DNA of 64,000 nucleotides from Selaginella moellendorffii (taxonomy: Eukaryota; Streptophyta; Lycopodiopsida; Selaginellales; Selaginellaceae): assembly GCF_000143415.4 (NCBI RefSeq), contig NW_003314268.1, positions 2,181,972-2,245,971 on the forward strand, written 5' to 3'. Position numbers and translations under genes: made by a program. Below, piece after piece: positions 12,601 to 23,620 of this stretch; position 1 is the first letter of the stretch; each line of letters begins with the position of its first letter. The notes beneath the pieces were generated by a model. The model was not told the origin of the DNA, ran no database searches, and saw only the letters and a program-made list of their open reading frames with translations.

Positions 12601-13646
12601 CTTGGTTGGCTAAGGAATGAAGTTCCTGGTTCAAAATGTTGAAATTGAACTGTTTAAGGTGGTGTGGCTTGGTCGTGATAACCAAGTGGGAAGAGCACCT
12701 AAGGGAAATAAACTATGTCCGTGTGATGGCATAGTGAGTCCGAGGAAAGTAGTCTCTATAAAAGACCCATGGGAGGGTCACGAAGTTGGGCCGTGGATAG
12801 AGCCCATAGCAGAAGATGCTAAAGAGACGTACTAGAGGTGAACATCCTTCGGACTTGGCAAAGAAAAGTCTTTGCTATGGAACCGAAACAATACCTCAAG
12901 GAGGGAGGTAGAGATTCGATGTTGCTTAGTGCAACAATCAACGGATAGGAGCAGAAGATGAGTGGCCAAGATAGGGCCACGGAATCCCTTGGAAGGAATC
13001 CAAGTGACAAAGTTAGGCGAGGAACACTAATGTGTTGGACGCTAACAAGTTGCGGGGAAGGAAGTGTGTTTCCAAGGAGGGATTCCGAAATGCTCCGAGT
13101 TGGCGAAAGTGGAAGCTCCAAGGGAGGGAGCGGTAAGGTAGCCAAATGATAGGGCCATGAACAGCCCTAGCACAAAGCATGATAACTGGAACTTTGGCAC
13201 GAAATAGAAGAGAGGATGATGGTGCCCTCGAGTAGAGAACTTCCTAGGATGGGAAGTGGAGTTGCACAAAAGGTGCAAGGCAAGGTGTCGGAGACACCTA
13301 GGAAATTGACTCCAAGAAGTCAAAAATTCAAAGTTCCAAAGTGCAAAGGTTATATCGATGGAAATTGAGACTACTCGAGAAGGAGTAGTGGGATTGACTT
13401 AGAGAAGGGTCTCTAAGAGGTTTAGCGAGAACTAAACCAATAAAAGGATGAACCATTACATGTGGTCCAATCAGTCTCTAAATTGGAGAGACTACGCTCC
13501 TTAAAGGATGGATAAGGCATGGTGAGCCTTTGATGTCAAACCATAGACAAAGATTGGCTAGGTGCCAAGAATGGAAATGGTAACACGTGTGGGTGTTACT
13601 TTATGAAAGGGTTTACCGTTCGATGAGGACATCGAACTTCGTCTAT
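9621..13646 (+). mobile_element. Non-coding internal region of intact LARD
   Basis: About 4 kb without coding capacity. The longest open frames are 90-108 codons, lie on either strand, lack domains and are not maintained in the decayed copies at 4,096-6,922 and 20,048-22,403. It presumably carries the packaging and dimerisation signals needed for mobilisation (inference). A tRNA-like module is described separately at 12,083-12,193. Confidence 0.75.
12083..12193 (+). other. tRNA-like module: A-box plus two B-box motifs
   Basis: TGGTGCACCGG at 12,083-12,093 fits a relaxed Pol III A box. GGTTCGAGTCC occurs twice, at 12,155-12,165 and 12,183-12,193, and fits the B-box consensus GGTTCGANNCC. A cloverleaf could not be folded by eye, so this is not called a tRNA. 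The same pair occurs inverted at about 4,350-4,402 in the minus element. Confidence 0.4.
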
Positions 13647-13658
13647 GGGTGGTGGAGT
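13647..13658 (+). promoter_or_regulatory. Polypurine tract
   Basis: GGGTGGTGGAG lies directly before the 3' LTR start at 13,659. Position and purine bias fit the plus-strand priming site of LTR elements, although two T residues interrupt it. Confidence 0.55.
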
Positions 13659-15433
13659 TGTGAGACACAAAATCCCTAGGCCCCAAAGTGGAGCTAGAAG
13701 GGTGCCACGTGGTAGTGGCCAAAGCGAGAGCCAAACGAGCGTAACACGTTTGGACCAAAAGCTCCGACTTGAAAAGTCAAGAGCGGGAGTGGAACTCCCA
13801 ACGAAGTGCTCGAGGAATGAGCACGAAGCGAGCAAAAGGCGAGGCTCCAAAAAGGGACCCAAAAGGACCAACACATGACACGTGGGAGTGTCCGAGATGG
13901 ACTCGAGTTGGAGTCCGAAGTGGAGTCCGAGATGGACCCAAGTTGGAGTCCGAAATGGAGTCCGAGATGGACCCGAGATGGAGTCCGAGATGGAGTCCGA
14001 AGTGGAGTCCGAGGTGGACCCGAGATGGACCCGAGTTGGAGTCCGAAGTGGAGTCCGAGATGGAGTCCGAGATGGAGTCCGAGGTGGACCCGAGATGGAC
14101 CCAAGTTGGAGTCCGAAGTGGAGTCCGAGATGGACCCGAGATGGAGTCCGAGATGGAGTCCGAGGTGGACCCGAGATGGACCCGAAATAGAGTCCGAGAT
14201 GGAGTCCGAGATGGACCCGAGATGGAGTCCGAGATGGAGTCCGAGATGGAGTCCGAGATGGAGTCCGAGATGGAGTCCGAGACCGGGACCGAGACCGGGA
14301 CCGAGACCGAGACCGGGACCGAGATCGGGACCGAGACCGAGGCCGAGACTGAGCCCGAGCCCGAGTCCGAGTCCGAATCCGAGTCCGAGTCTGAGTCCGA
14401 GTCCGAGTCCGAGTCCGAGTCCGAGTCCGGAGCCTGAGAGGGTGAAAGCCCAAAGCGTTCGTCTCCCAGACCCTGGGGGGTTTGGTGAGCTCCAAAAGTA
14501 TAGTAGGGGGAGGACTGCAGTGGAGCCAGTTTGGCCAGGAAAGGCCAGTTTGGCCCAGGAAGGCCAGACCCAGTGTTGGGTGATGAACTGACCACTGGGA
14601 AGTCCAAGACTAGAGTGAATACGGACCGACAAGCGGGGTAGCTTGGTGAAGTGTTCAAGAGCCGGCTCTAGTTCCCCCGGGAGATCGACTGGCCGATGCT
14701 CCCAGTCCAAGTGTGGGTGGCACTACCTACTTGGATACCAGGCGTGGCTCAACGGAACCTCGCTCTAAGCCCATGGCTAGAGCACCTAAAGACGATAGGT
14801 GGGGAGAGTACCCAGGTGGCTCGCGTAAAGCCACGGTGTTCCGAAGTGTTGTCCCAAAGGCCCAGACTGTGGAAAGGAAGAGGAGCAGTCCTCTGGGGTA
14901 GTGACCAAGGACACAGTCATGTGGTGAGGAAGTCCCAGAGGACCGTGGGACTTAGGGGTCGGGCCTGTGGGCCTCGATCCAGTGGCAGTGTTGGTAAACA
15001 CGGCCAGGGGCAGAAAGGGACTTGGTAGGAACTGACAAAGGGACTTTGGGGAAGGCGACTCCTCAGGTCTGTGGGCATCCTAAGGATGCTAAGGAGTGGA
15101 TCTAGGATGACCACTCGTGAACAGATGGCCCAGTCTTGGAGAGACGGGATGGTGATGCAAGTGGTATTGGACCACTAGTGCAGCAAAGGTGAATGGGCAT
15201 GGCCTTAGCGTAACGGGCCGAGATGTCAGTGGTACCTTTGGGTGTCGGTCTTCGGACCGGACACGTGGAGCACTTGGACCAGGTGCAAGTGTTGAGTGGC
15301 ATGGATGCCATTCTTGGGGCTAGCAAGTCCCAAGTCCTGAATTGGACTAATGGAGGTTGTGAATGAGACTCCTCCAAATGGTCGGAGGTGTGGTTAAGTG
15401 ACTAAAGTAGAATGGAAAATTTAGTCGCTTACA
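13659..15433 (+). repeat. 3' LTR of intact LARD
   Basis: 1,775 bp and nearly identical to the 5' LTR. The excess of 59 bp lies wholly in the array: 47 bp of 12/11-mers near 14,200-14,280 and two extra GAGTCC hexamers near 14,420. It ends GTCGCTTACA and is followed by CTTAA. Confidence 0.9.
13875..14440. repeat. 12/11-base tandem array in 3' LTR
   Basis: Same unit structure as the array at 8,106-8,610 but longer. All overlapping open frames here on both strands are products of the repeat. Confidence 0.9.
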
Positions 15434-15438
15434 CTTAA
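15434..15438. repeat. Target-site duplication CTTAA (intact LARD, right)
   Basis: Matches CTTAA at 7,885-7,889. It is followed by GTCCAGTCTAATCTGG, the continuation of the interrupted LTR. Confidence 0.9.
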
Positions 15439-15664
15439 GTCCAGTCTAATCTGGGGAGGGGGATTGGGAGAGATTTGGGAATCCGTGGATGGAAGGCTAA
15501 CGCTCTGTTGCTCATGCAGTGAGTAGCTAAAACTAAGTAGGACCAAGGAGGAGCTGGTACAATAGGCGGGAACCTTGGTGAGGGAACTTAGCACAAGCCA
15601 AGGCAGTGTTGGTCAGATAGACGAGGTAAGCTGGCAAATTGGAAAGGAAAAATTTGTGGCTTAC
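15434..15664 (+). repeat. Right part of solo-LTR-like insertion
   Basis: Continues from 7,889 after the LARD. Its last bases, AAATTTGTGGCTTACA, are a variant of the LARD LTR terminus, and CTTAA follows at 15,665. Nothing coding is visible. Confidence 0.55.
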
Positions 15665-17210
15665 ACTTAAGTCTAATTCAAGACTTGGGACTTGCTAGCC
15701 CCAAGAATGGCATCTATGCCACTCATCCCTTGCACTTGGTCCAAGTGCTCCACGTGTCCGGTCCCAAGACCAACACCCAAAGGTACCATTGACATATCGG
15801 CCCATTATGCTAAGGCCATACCCATTCACCTTTGCCGCACTAGTGATCCAATACCACTTGCATCACAATCCCGTCTCTCCAAGACTGGGCCATCCGTACA
15901 CGAGTGGTCATCCCAGATCCACTCCTTAGCATCCTTAGGATGCCCACAGACATAGGGAATAACCTTCCCCAAAATCCCTTTGTCAGTTCCTACCAAGTCC
16001 CTTTTCCATCCATGGCCATGTTTGCCAACACTACCACTAGATCAAAGCCTGCAGGCCCGGCCACTGAGTTCCATTGTCCTCTGGGACTTCCTCATCATGT
16101 GACTGTATCCTTAGTCACTACACTAGAGGGTTGCTCCTCCTCCTTTCCCCCATTTGGGACTTTGGGACAACATTTCGGAACACCGTGGCCCTACGCGAGC
16201 CCCGTGGGTACTCTCCCCACCTTCCACCCTTAGGTGCTCTAGCTATGGGCTTAGAGCGAGGTTCCGTTAAGCCACACAAGGTATCCAAGTAGGTAGTGCC
16301 ACCCACACTTGGACTAGGAGCATCGGCCATTCAATCTCCCGGGGGAGCTAGAGCCGGCTCTTGAACACTTCACCAAGCTACTCTGCTTGACAGTCCGTAT
16401 TCACTCTAGCCTTGAACCTCCCAATGGTTATCCTGTCACCCAACACCTGGGTACAACCTTCCTGGGCCAAACTGGCTCCACTAGAGTCCTCCCCCTACTA
16501 TACTTTTGGAGCTCACCAAACCCCCCAAGGTCTGGGAGACAAACGCTTTGGGCTTTCACCCTCAGACTCAAACTCGAACTCGGACTCAGACTTGGACTCG
16601 GACTTGGCCTCGGACTCGGCCTCGGTCTCGGTCTCGGTCCCGGTCTCGGTCTCGTCTTGGTCCCTGTCCCGGTCCCAGTCCCGGTCTCGGTCTCGGTCTC
16701 GGTCTTGACTTCAGACTCCGTCTTGGGTCCTTCTCAGACTCCATCTTGGATTCCATCTCGGGTCCATCTCAAACTCCATCTTGGGTCCATCTCGGACTCC
16801 ATCTCAAACTCCATCTTGGTCCATCTCAGACTCTATCTCGGGTCCATCTCGGACTCCATCTTGGGTCCATCTCGGACTCCATCTTGGACTCCATCTCGGG
16901 TCCACCTCGGACTCCATTTTGGGTCCATCTCAGGTCCATCTCGGACTTCATCTCGGACTCCATCTCGGGTCCATCTCGAGCTCCATCTCGAACTCCATCT
17001 CGAGTCCATCTCGGTCCATCTCGGACTCTTTTATTGCCCAATTCATGCTCGTTCCTTGAGCACTCCGATGGGAGCTCCACTCCCGCTTTTAACCTTTCAT
17101 GTCGGAGCCTTTTAGTCCAAACGTGTTACGCTCGCTTGGCTTTCGCTTTGGCCACTACCACGTGGCATCCTTTCGGCTCCACTTTGCGGCTTAGGGATTT
17201 GTGTCTCACA
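15665..17210 (-). repeat. Remainder of split minus-strand LTR
   Basis: It resumes the LTR begun at 6,923 and follows the reverse complement of the 7,890-9,605 LTR throughout. It contains the array in C/T-rich form at about 16,560-17,030 and ends in GGGATTTGTGTCTCACA at 17,210, the exact inverted terminus. Open frames here on either strand are array by-products. Confidence 0.75.
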
Positions 17211-18935
17211 CTTGCCTTCACAAGACACAAACACTAAACTCATGTCCTCAAGTTATATACTTGTTCAACATGAACGTAACATCCCAAGTACGAGATATAG
17301 GTTCATGGACAAGTATGATCTAAATGACTACTTGAATCCAACTTAGCCGCAATAAGCTCACCAACATGTTTAGCCATTAGCTCTTAGCATGCCTTGAAGA
17401 GGCTAACTTGCATGATCAATACTTAGTCAAAACTAAAGTGAAGACCATGAGATAGACTCATATTGGTACACAACCTCCTCATAGACAAAGCTATAGCACG
17501 AGTACCAACATCTCAATTACAAATAATTAAGTTGAACATCATTATCCTCAGCCAAGGTGCAAGGCTACCAAGACCAAGTTAAGATCAGTGAGAGCTCACT
17601 ACTCTCATAGAGTTTTAGCGAAATGCAAGGTGCAATCTGCCACTAAGTAGAACGCTATAAAAGAAAGGCACAAGGGTCACCTTTCTTAGAAAAAGTGCAA
17701 TGGCCATTTTTCTACACCAACTCCAGACTCTATCCAACTCAATTGCCTTAACCCCAAAAGTTAACATCCTTTTTGGGTTGCATCATACAAATTACCTACT
17801 AAGGTCTAAGCTAACCGAAGTTAACTCCAACCCTTTCACTAGTTTGTACTAGTTTATGAAAACATAATGGTTTTCGAGCAAAGTGATCAAGAGATCAGCC
17901 ATTGGAAAAGTCTAAGAAATTTTGTGGAAAATTTTCCATCCTAGAGAAAGAATGACTCTCAGTCTAAGAATACAAATTCTTAATACTCAACCAACTTCCA
18001 CAACTTCATATAAATTCACCTCAACACAAATTCTCATGACTTAATAGCATGCTTAAACATCAAATATCATGCCCATATTACCGACATCCAACATCAACAT
18101 CCGCAAAATGCAAAGTGAACATCCAAGGCTTAATCACAAAGACCACATCTTTGGATATCCACATTGCACTAACACTTTTTTTCAACCACTTTTAAGATCC
18201 ATTGTGAAGCCAAAACATTAACAAGAAAAATGATATGGAAAATCAAGTTCTAGGGAAAAATTCCTCATCACTCAAAATGATAATGCCACTTCCACTAACA
18301 TAAATGCTAATGATAGCAATACCTCAACTACACACTTTCTCCATCTAATAATCTACTCTAAGTGCTAACAGATCAATTGACAAGCCATAGCAAGTGAATG
18401 CTATAACCTTTTCCAACACCTCAATAGGCAAACTCAAGGACATAAGATACCAACTTAAGCTTAGTATATCATAAATCACTATTGCGAATTTAGTCAAAAC
18501 TACTACAATGCTACTACGTGCAAGTAGACTAGCTTCACTATCAACCACTTTAGGGTTGATCATTGTTTAACCAAGCAACTTCGTAAACACATTGCTTATT
18601 ATCATATAAATATGATATAAGTATCACAATGACTTGATCATCAATTGAGCAACACCACGAGTAATGCCCATGTCACTACTACAAAGGTTTATATGAGTAT
18701 CAAGTGTCAACTCGACTCAACAAAATGCAACATAAATGCCACACCCTATCGATAGAGATTTATAACACTTAACACCACTAACTTTTGTTCACCTCTACCC
18801 AAGGAACTAATGTGAAGTCTTAGCACCCAAACATATACTCACTCGGATCATCGTTTTCATCTCTACATATGCAATGAGACTAGTTGCCCAATTTCATTGG
18901 ATAGTACTCACCGTGACGTATCTTCTAATACCAAA
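17211..18935 (-). mobile_element. Internal fragment of a second LTR family
   Basis: Non-coding sequence to the left of an LTR at 18,936. The junction carries CTAATACCAAA, the reverse of a TTTGGTATTAG-type primer-binding site, so this should be the primer side of a minus-strand element. It is cut at 17,211 by the end of the preceding LTR. No protein domain was recognised. Confidence 0.5.
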
Positions 18936-20047
18936 TGTAGCGCACATGGTTTTGACACTTTATCCTATGGTGATTTACCATAGGATAACACCACGAAGCA
19001 AAACCTAAACCCTCTTTATGCCATGTGACACATGCCACGTGTCCAAGGACAGTGGTGCGGAACCCGAGTTTCAAGGCCTTGGGCAAGGTACGGAGCCAAA
19101 CTCCTAAGCATAGAGCCAAGGAGTGGTGGAACGGAACCACGAAGCAACTCTCGAGCATACAACCCAAGGAGCGAAGGGATAGGAGCATAGAGTGACTTGG
19201 AACAGTCCTAGAGCAACCAGTATCCCAATGCTAGGACTAGCACGCAAAACGGAGCTAAACAGAGTTTAGCATTATTTCGGCATACCGGTGGCCTAACGCA
19301 AGTATATGGGTACTCCACCAGCTAGCATGGTGTGGAACTTGGGCTTAGACCCAAGCCGAACGCAAAACAAAGACATGCAAGCGGGAGCTAGATTATACCT
19401 CAGGTTGGTCGGCCATGCCTGACCTATACACTATCTATACTATACATTTGGAACCCCCTATAGCCCCCTCCCTTGAGGAACATATGCTTTGGGCTTTCAC
19501 CCCAAGCCTCCCTTACTACCAGAAGTTAATCTCTGGGACAAGCTTGAAACACCCTCACTATCATGTCCCTAGATTGTGGATTTGGACACGAGATGAACAC
19601 CATTGTGTTCAAGACAATCTCTACATTCCTTAAATATGCCAAATGAGCAAATCTGGACATTTTTTATAAATAGCATTTAAGACCGAATGGTATTAACACA
19701 AAAGGCATGATAGTGAGGGTGTTTGGTAAACACGGTAAGCTATCATCTAGAGAATATTAAGGGACCAATCTCAATATCCCAGGGGTTCTTGATACTAACA
19801 AGTGCAAGCTAATGACATAAGTTTCTCAAACTAGGCTGAGTATGCTCAGCAAGAAACACATATGGTTCCTACCTTATGTTTATCCAATCTAAGTCCATGT
19901 TCATTAACAAGTTTCTCAACTAGCTCAAGTGGGAACTAATAACGGGTCTAGCAATACCGATCTTCTGCCGTCGTGGCAATAAGGAAAGAGTGTCCGTAAG
20001 GACTAGTCAATAAGTAACTTTTGATACCTGAAGTCATATTCGCTACA
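18936..20047 (-). repeat. LTR of second family
   Basis: It starts TGTAGCGCACATGG and ends TTCGCTACA, so its termini are inverted (TGTAGCG and CGCTACA). Length is 1,112 bp. A shared phrase GCTTTGGGCTTTCACC near 19,488 links it distantly to the LARD LTRs. The plus-strand open frame at 19,415-19,633 has no recognisable domain. Confidence 0.6.
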
Positions 20048-22403
20048 CACCTTTTTTGAAGTCAACACCTTCAATTAGGGTTTTTATTCCCCCCGACTTA
20101 CCAATCTCGTTTAACATGTCACCTGACTAATGTAACATGGTTTCATGCGTAAGCGTGAAAGTCCTTAACCATCGACTTTTGTTCAAAACCATCTCTTTAA
20201 ACACTCAAGGACTACTTCCCCACTTTGATAGCCTTGCTTCATGGCAAATTTCAAGACTATGCTTTTGTTGCACCATTTTGATTTCGCACATTTTATGAAC
20301 CAATTACATTTGTCTTTCTAGGTATTAAACTCCCTAGAATTATCTTTGGGAACCTCGAAGGGACTTTGTCCCTTAGCTTGCTAATGCTTCTCCTTTTGTA
20401 AGCTATGTAATTATCATATGGTTTAATATGGATAATTTCATACTTTAAACTCTCCATAGCATTATAATTGGTAATAGCAATATGTTCGAGCACCCATTTG
20501 ATTTTCCACTCTTAACTTGCATAACCACATTTGGTTATACCCTTTGATTCCTATGATTTGGTTTTATCCCTTTACTACTTTGCTTTTTTGCCTTTTGTGT
20601 TCCCTTAGTTATTCTCCCCCCAACTAAGAGGTTAGTTTTGCACTCTCTACCATGCTTTAGCAAGTATTTTTAAGGATAAACCTACTCAACAACTTAGAGA
20701 GTGGTTCTTCAATCTGGATATACTTATCGTGTAATCCCACATACCGAGATTAATATCATTACGCATGGGCCTCTTTATACTTATTGCTAGCCATGCTAAA
20801 ATCCCTTTTTAGCTTTGTCCAATTCGGATAGATAAACTTCTCCCATCTTTGCAACTTTGGATATTGGATAACATATTTTATCCATTATTCAATAAAAATT
20901 TAGTCCCTTGGGCCTTATCTAATGCCTTTATGATACCAAACACCACTTCTTGGTGTTTTAGAGTGTTTATGTATCCCAATAATGACCTTCTTTAACAATA
21001 AACATTTCCTTTTATGACATTAACTTATTATATCTCAATTTAAGCAATTAGTCTCTTGTAGGGTATATTTAAACTCCTTAGCACAATAAGAAGTCTTGGG
21101 TAATTAACTTTTACCCATCCAATCAATTATTTTGCACCTTTTGCTTAGTTGCCTCATAGTTATTAAATCTTATAACTTATTGTTGGTGTTTCCACAACTC
21201 CCTCATTATTTAAGTCACCACACTATAATTGTATGCTTTCTAACTTAAGCTATGGTATTCCCATTTTCATTGGGATTCCTTTGGCAATTTATAAACCCAC
21301 TAACTTGATCTTAAGGCATCACACTTTAACACATTTGGTGTCTTCACACCATCAGCTCTATGAGCTTACTCTTATGACACTTTCCACTTGTGTTTAAGTC
21401 TTTGTTAAAACTAAAGTAGTTATTTCTCATACTAACTATTAGTTAGCACTACACTATGGTGTTCACACACAACTCTGTGCAAAAGTTGCTTTCTTCCGGA
21501 AACACCTTTCTCACGACTTTATATGGCACATTCCGCCATCAATGAGATACACTCTATTCTCACACTTGGATCTTATGATCCTCCCCATCTTTCATAGGAT
21601 ACAACACACCTCAATCCAAATGCTTCTACCAATCCTCTAGGACCATTCCTTGATTCCACTTGAGTTATCCAGCTTTTTGGACTTTGTTAATTCGATGACC
21701 CATAAGGTCCTACCTCTTGGCTATTTTGAGGTGCCAGTTCACTAGAATACATTTTTTTGTATCCATGTCCTACTCCCAAGAACCATCTTTGCAAGTGTTA
21801 CTCTGACACTTGATCATTTTCTGTTTCCTATGAGCTACCTTTGCCCCTTAGGACTATCCATCCATATGATGAGAATACCAACTCATCCTCTCAGTATACC
21901 CCAAACTTTTTAGATTTGTTCCAGCATTTATAAAAGGTAACCCCGGTTACCATTTCAAGGACTCATATCCTCATCTGTATTTAACCTCCTATGATCATTA
22001 ATTCTGGTATCAAATTCATGAGCACAAATCTCAATTATATGAAGATAATCTTATGACTCCTTTATTATTTTGGAATCTCTTTCCCGTGATCCCAATTATA
22101 GTTTTTTACCACAATTACATTATCCAATTTACTAAGTTCAATGCTCATTTGGGTCACATCCTTAACTCTCTAAGGAAAACCTTATACTATTCCCAAGATC
22201 CCAAAGTCATTCATTTATTGGCCCTTTTTTATCCACCACATTGCTTACAAGTTCATACATAAATTGTAGTGGATAGCCATGTCCTCCTGACTTGCTACTC
22301 CTCAAGGATAGGCCCACTCCTAGAACTTTCCGATGCCAACACAAGTGATGATATACTTAACCACCAATAAAAGTCAGACTAATGAACAGCTTCAATACCA
22401 AAT
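20048..22403 (-). mobile_element. Internal region of another minus-strand LARD copy
   Basis: Colinear with 4,600-6,920 of the first minus copy, with many transitions. It begins abruptly next to the second-family LTR, so that LTR element inserted into it or truncated it. It ends with a degenerate primer-binding site before TGTAAGCGAC at 22,404. Non-coding. Confidence 0.65.
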
Positions 22404-23620
22404 TGTAAGCGACTAAATATTTTAATCACTTAACCACACCTCTAACCACTTGAAGGAGTCTTCACTCATAACCCTTATAAGTCCTACTCCAGATTTAGGG
22501 GCTTTCTAGCCCTGGCATCCCGACGCCGGCCGCCGCACCTGAATGGCATCTATGCCACTTAGTCTTTGCACTTAGTTCAAGTGCTCCACATATCCGATCC
22601 TATGATTGACACCCAAAGGTACCATTAACATATTGGCCTGTTATTCTAAGGCCATGCTCATTCACCCTTATCACATTAGTAGTCCAAAACTATCACAGTC
22701 TTGTTTTTCAAAGACTGTGTCATCTGTCCATGAGTGGTCATCCCTTGACCACACTTTAGCACCCTTAGGATGCCCATAGACATGAGGAACCCCCTTCCCC
22801 AATGTCCTTTTTTCCATCCCCACCAAGTCCCTCTTCATCCATGGCTATGCTCACCAACATTGCTACTAGGTCAAGGCCCAAAGGCTTGACCACTAAGTCC
22901 CACTGTTCTTGGGACTTCTTCATTCTGTAATCATATCCTTGGTCACTACACTAGAGGATTGCTCCTCTTCCTTTCCACAGTTTGGGGCTTTGGGATGACA
23001 TTTCAAAACACCAGGGCCCTATGCTAGCCTTGTGGGACTCTCCCTACCTTTTGCCTTTAGGTGCTTTAGCCATATGGCTAGAGCAAGGTTTTGATGAGCC
23101 ACGCTAGGTATCCAAATAGGTAGTGCCACCCACACTTGGATTGGGAGCATCGACCATTTGATCTCTAGAGGGAGCTAGAGTTAGCTCTTGAACACTTCAC
23201 CAAGCTACCCCATTTATTTGTTTATATTCACTCTAGCCTTGGGCTCTTTAGTGGTTATATCATCACCTACTATATAGGTATAGCTTTTCTTGGTTACACT
23301 GGCCTTTTCTAGCTAAATTGGCTTCACTAAACTCCTCCCCCTACTATATTTTTGGAGTTCACCAAACCCCTTAGGGTCTGGGAGATGAACGCTTTGGGCT
23401 TTCACCTTCGGACTGAGACTCGGACTCGGACTTAAACTCGGACTCAGACTCAGACTCAAACTTGGACTCGGACTCAGACTCAGGCTCAGATTTGGGCTCA
23501 GTCTTAGTCTCAATGTTAGTCTCGGCCTCAGCCTCGGTCTAGGTCTTGGTCTCAGTCTCGGTCTTGGCCTTGACATCGGACTCCATCTCGGGTCCTTGGA
23601 CTCTATCTCGAGTCCATCTT
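22404..23620 (-). repeat. LTR of minus-strand LARD copy, truncated
   Basis: It starts TGTAAGCGACTAAATATTTT and matches the reverse complement of the LARD LTR up to a degenerate array at about 23,400-23,610. It stops before the expected GTCTCACA end. It carries an odd GC-rich 28-bp stretch at 22,513-22,540. The minus-strand open frame at 23,313-23,576 lies in the array and is not a gene. Confidence 0.65.

Larger units (their letters stand above)
7890..15433 (+). mobile_element. Complete non-autonomous LTR retrotransposon (LARD-type)
   Basis: Two near-identical direct LTRs (7,890-9,605 and 13,659-15,433) begin with TGTGAGACAC and end with GTCGCTTACA. They are flanked by CTTAA duplications. A primer-binding site TGGTATCGGAGC lies 3 bases after the 5' LTR, and a purine-rich GGGTGGTGGAG lies just before the 3' LTR. 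The 4.05-kb internal region has no recognisable gag, protease, RT, RNase H or integrase motif in any frame. Large non-coding elements of this kind are called LARDs and must be mobilised by proteins from another element. The LTRs differ by about six substitutions plus 59 bp of array length, so the insertion is recent. It sits inside an older LTR-like insertion. Confidence 0.9.

Noticed and set aside
13596-14710. Overlapping open frames of 220-338 codons on both strands
   Set aside because: Second copy of the same array in the 3' LTR; no domain, start context or splice structure.
16387-17237. Plus-strand open frames of about 240 codons
   Set aside because: Array of the inverted LTR at 15,665-17,210.
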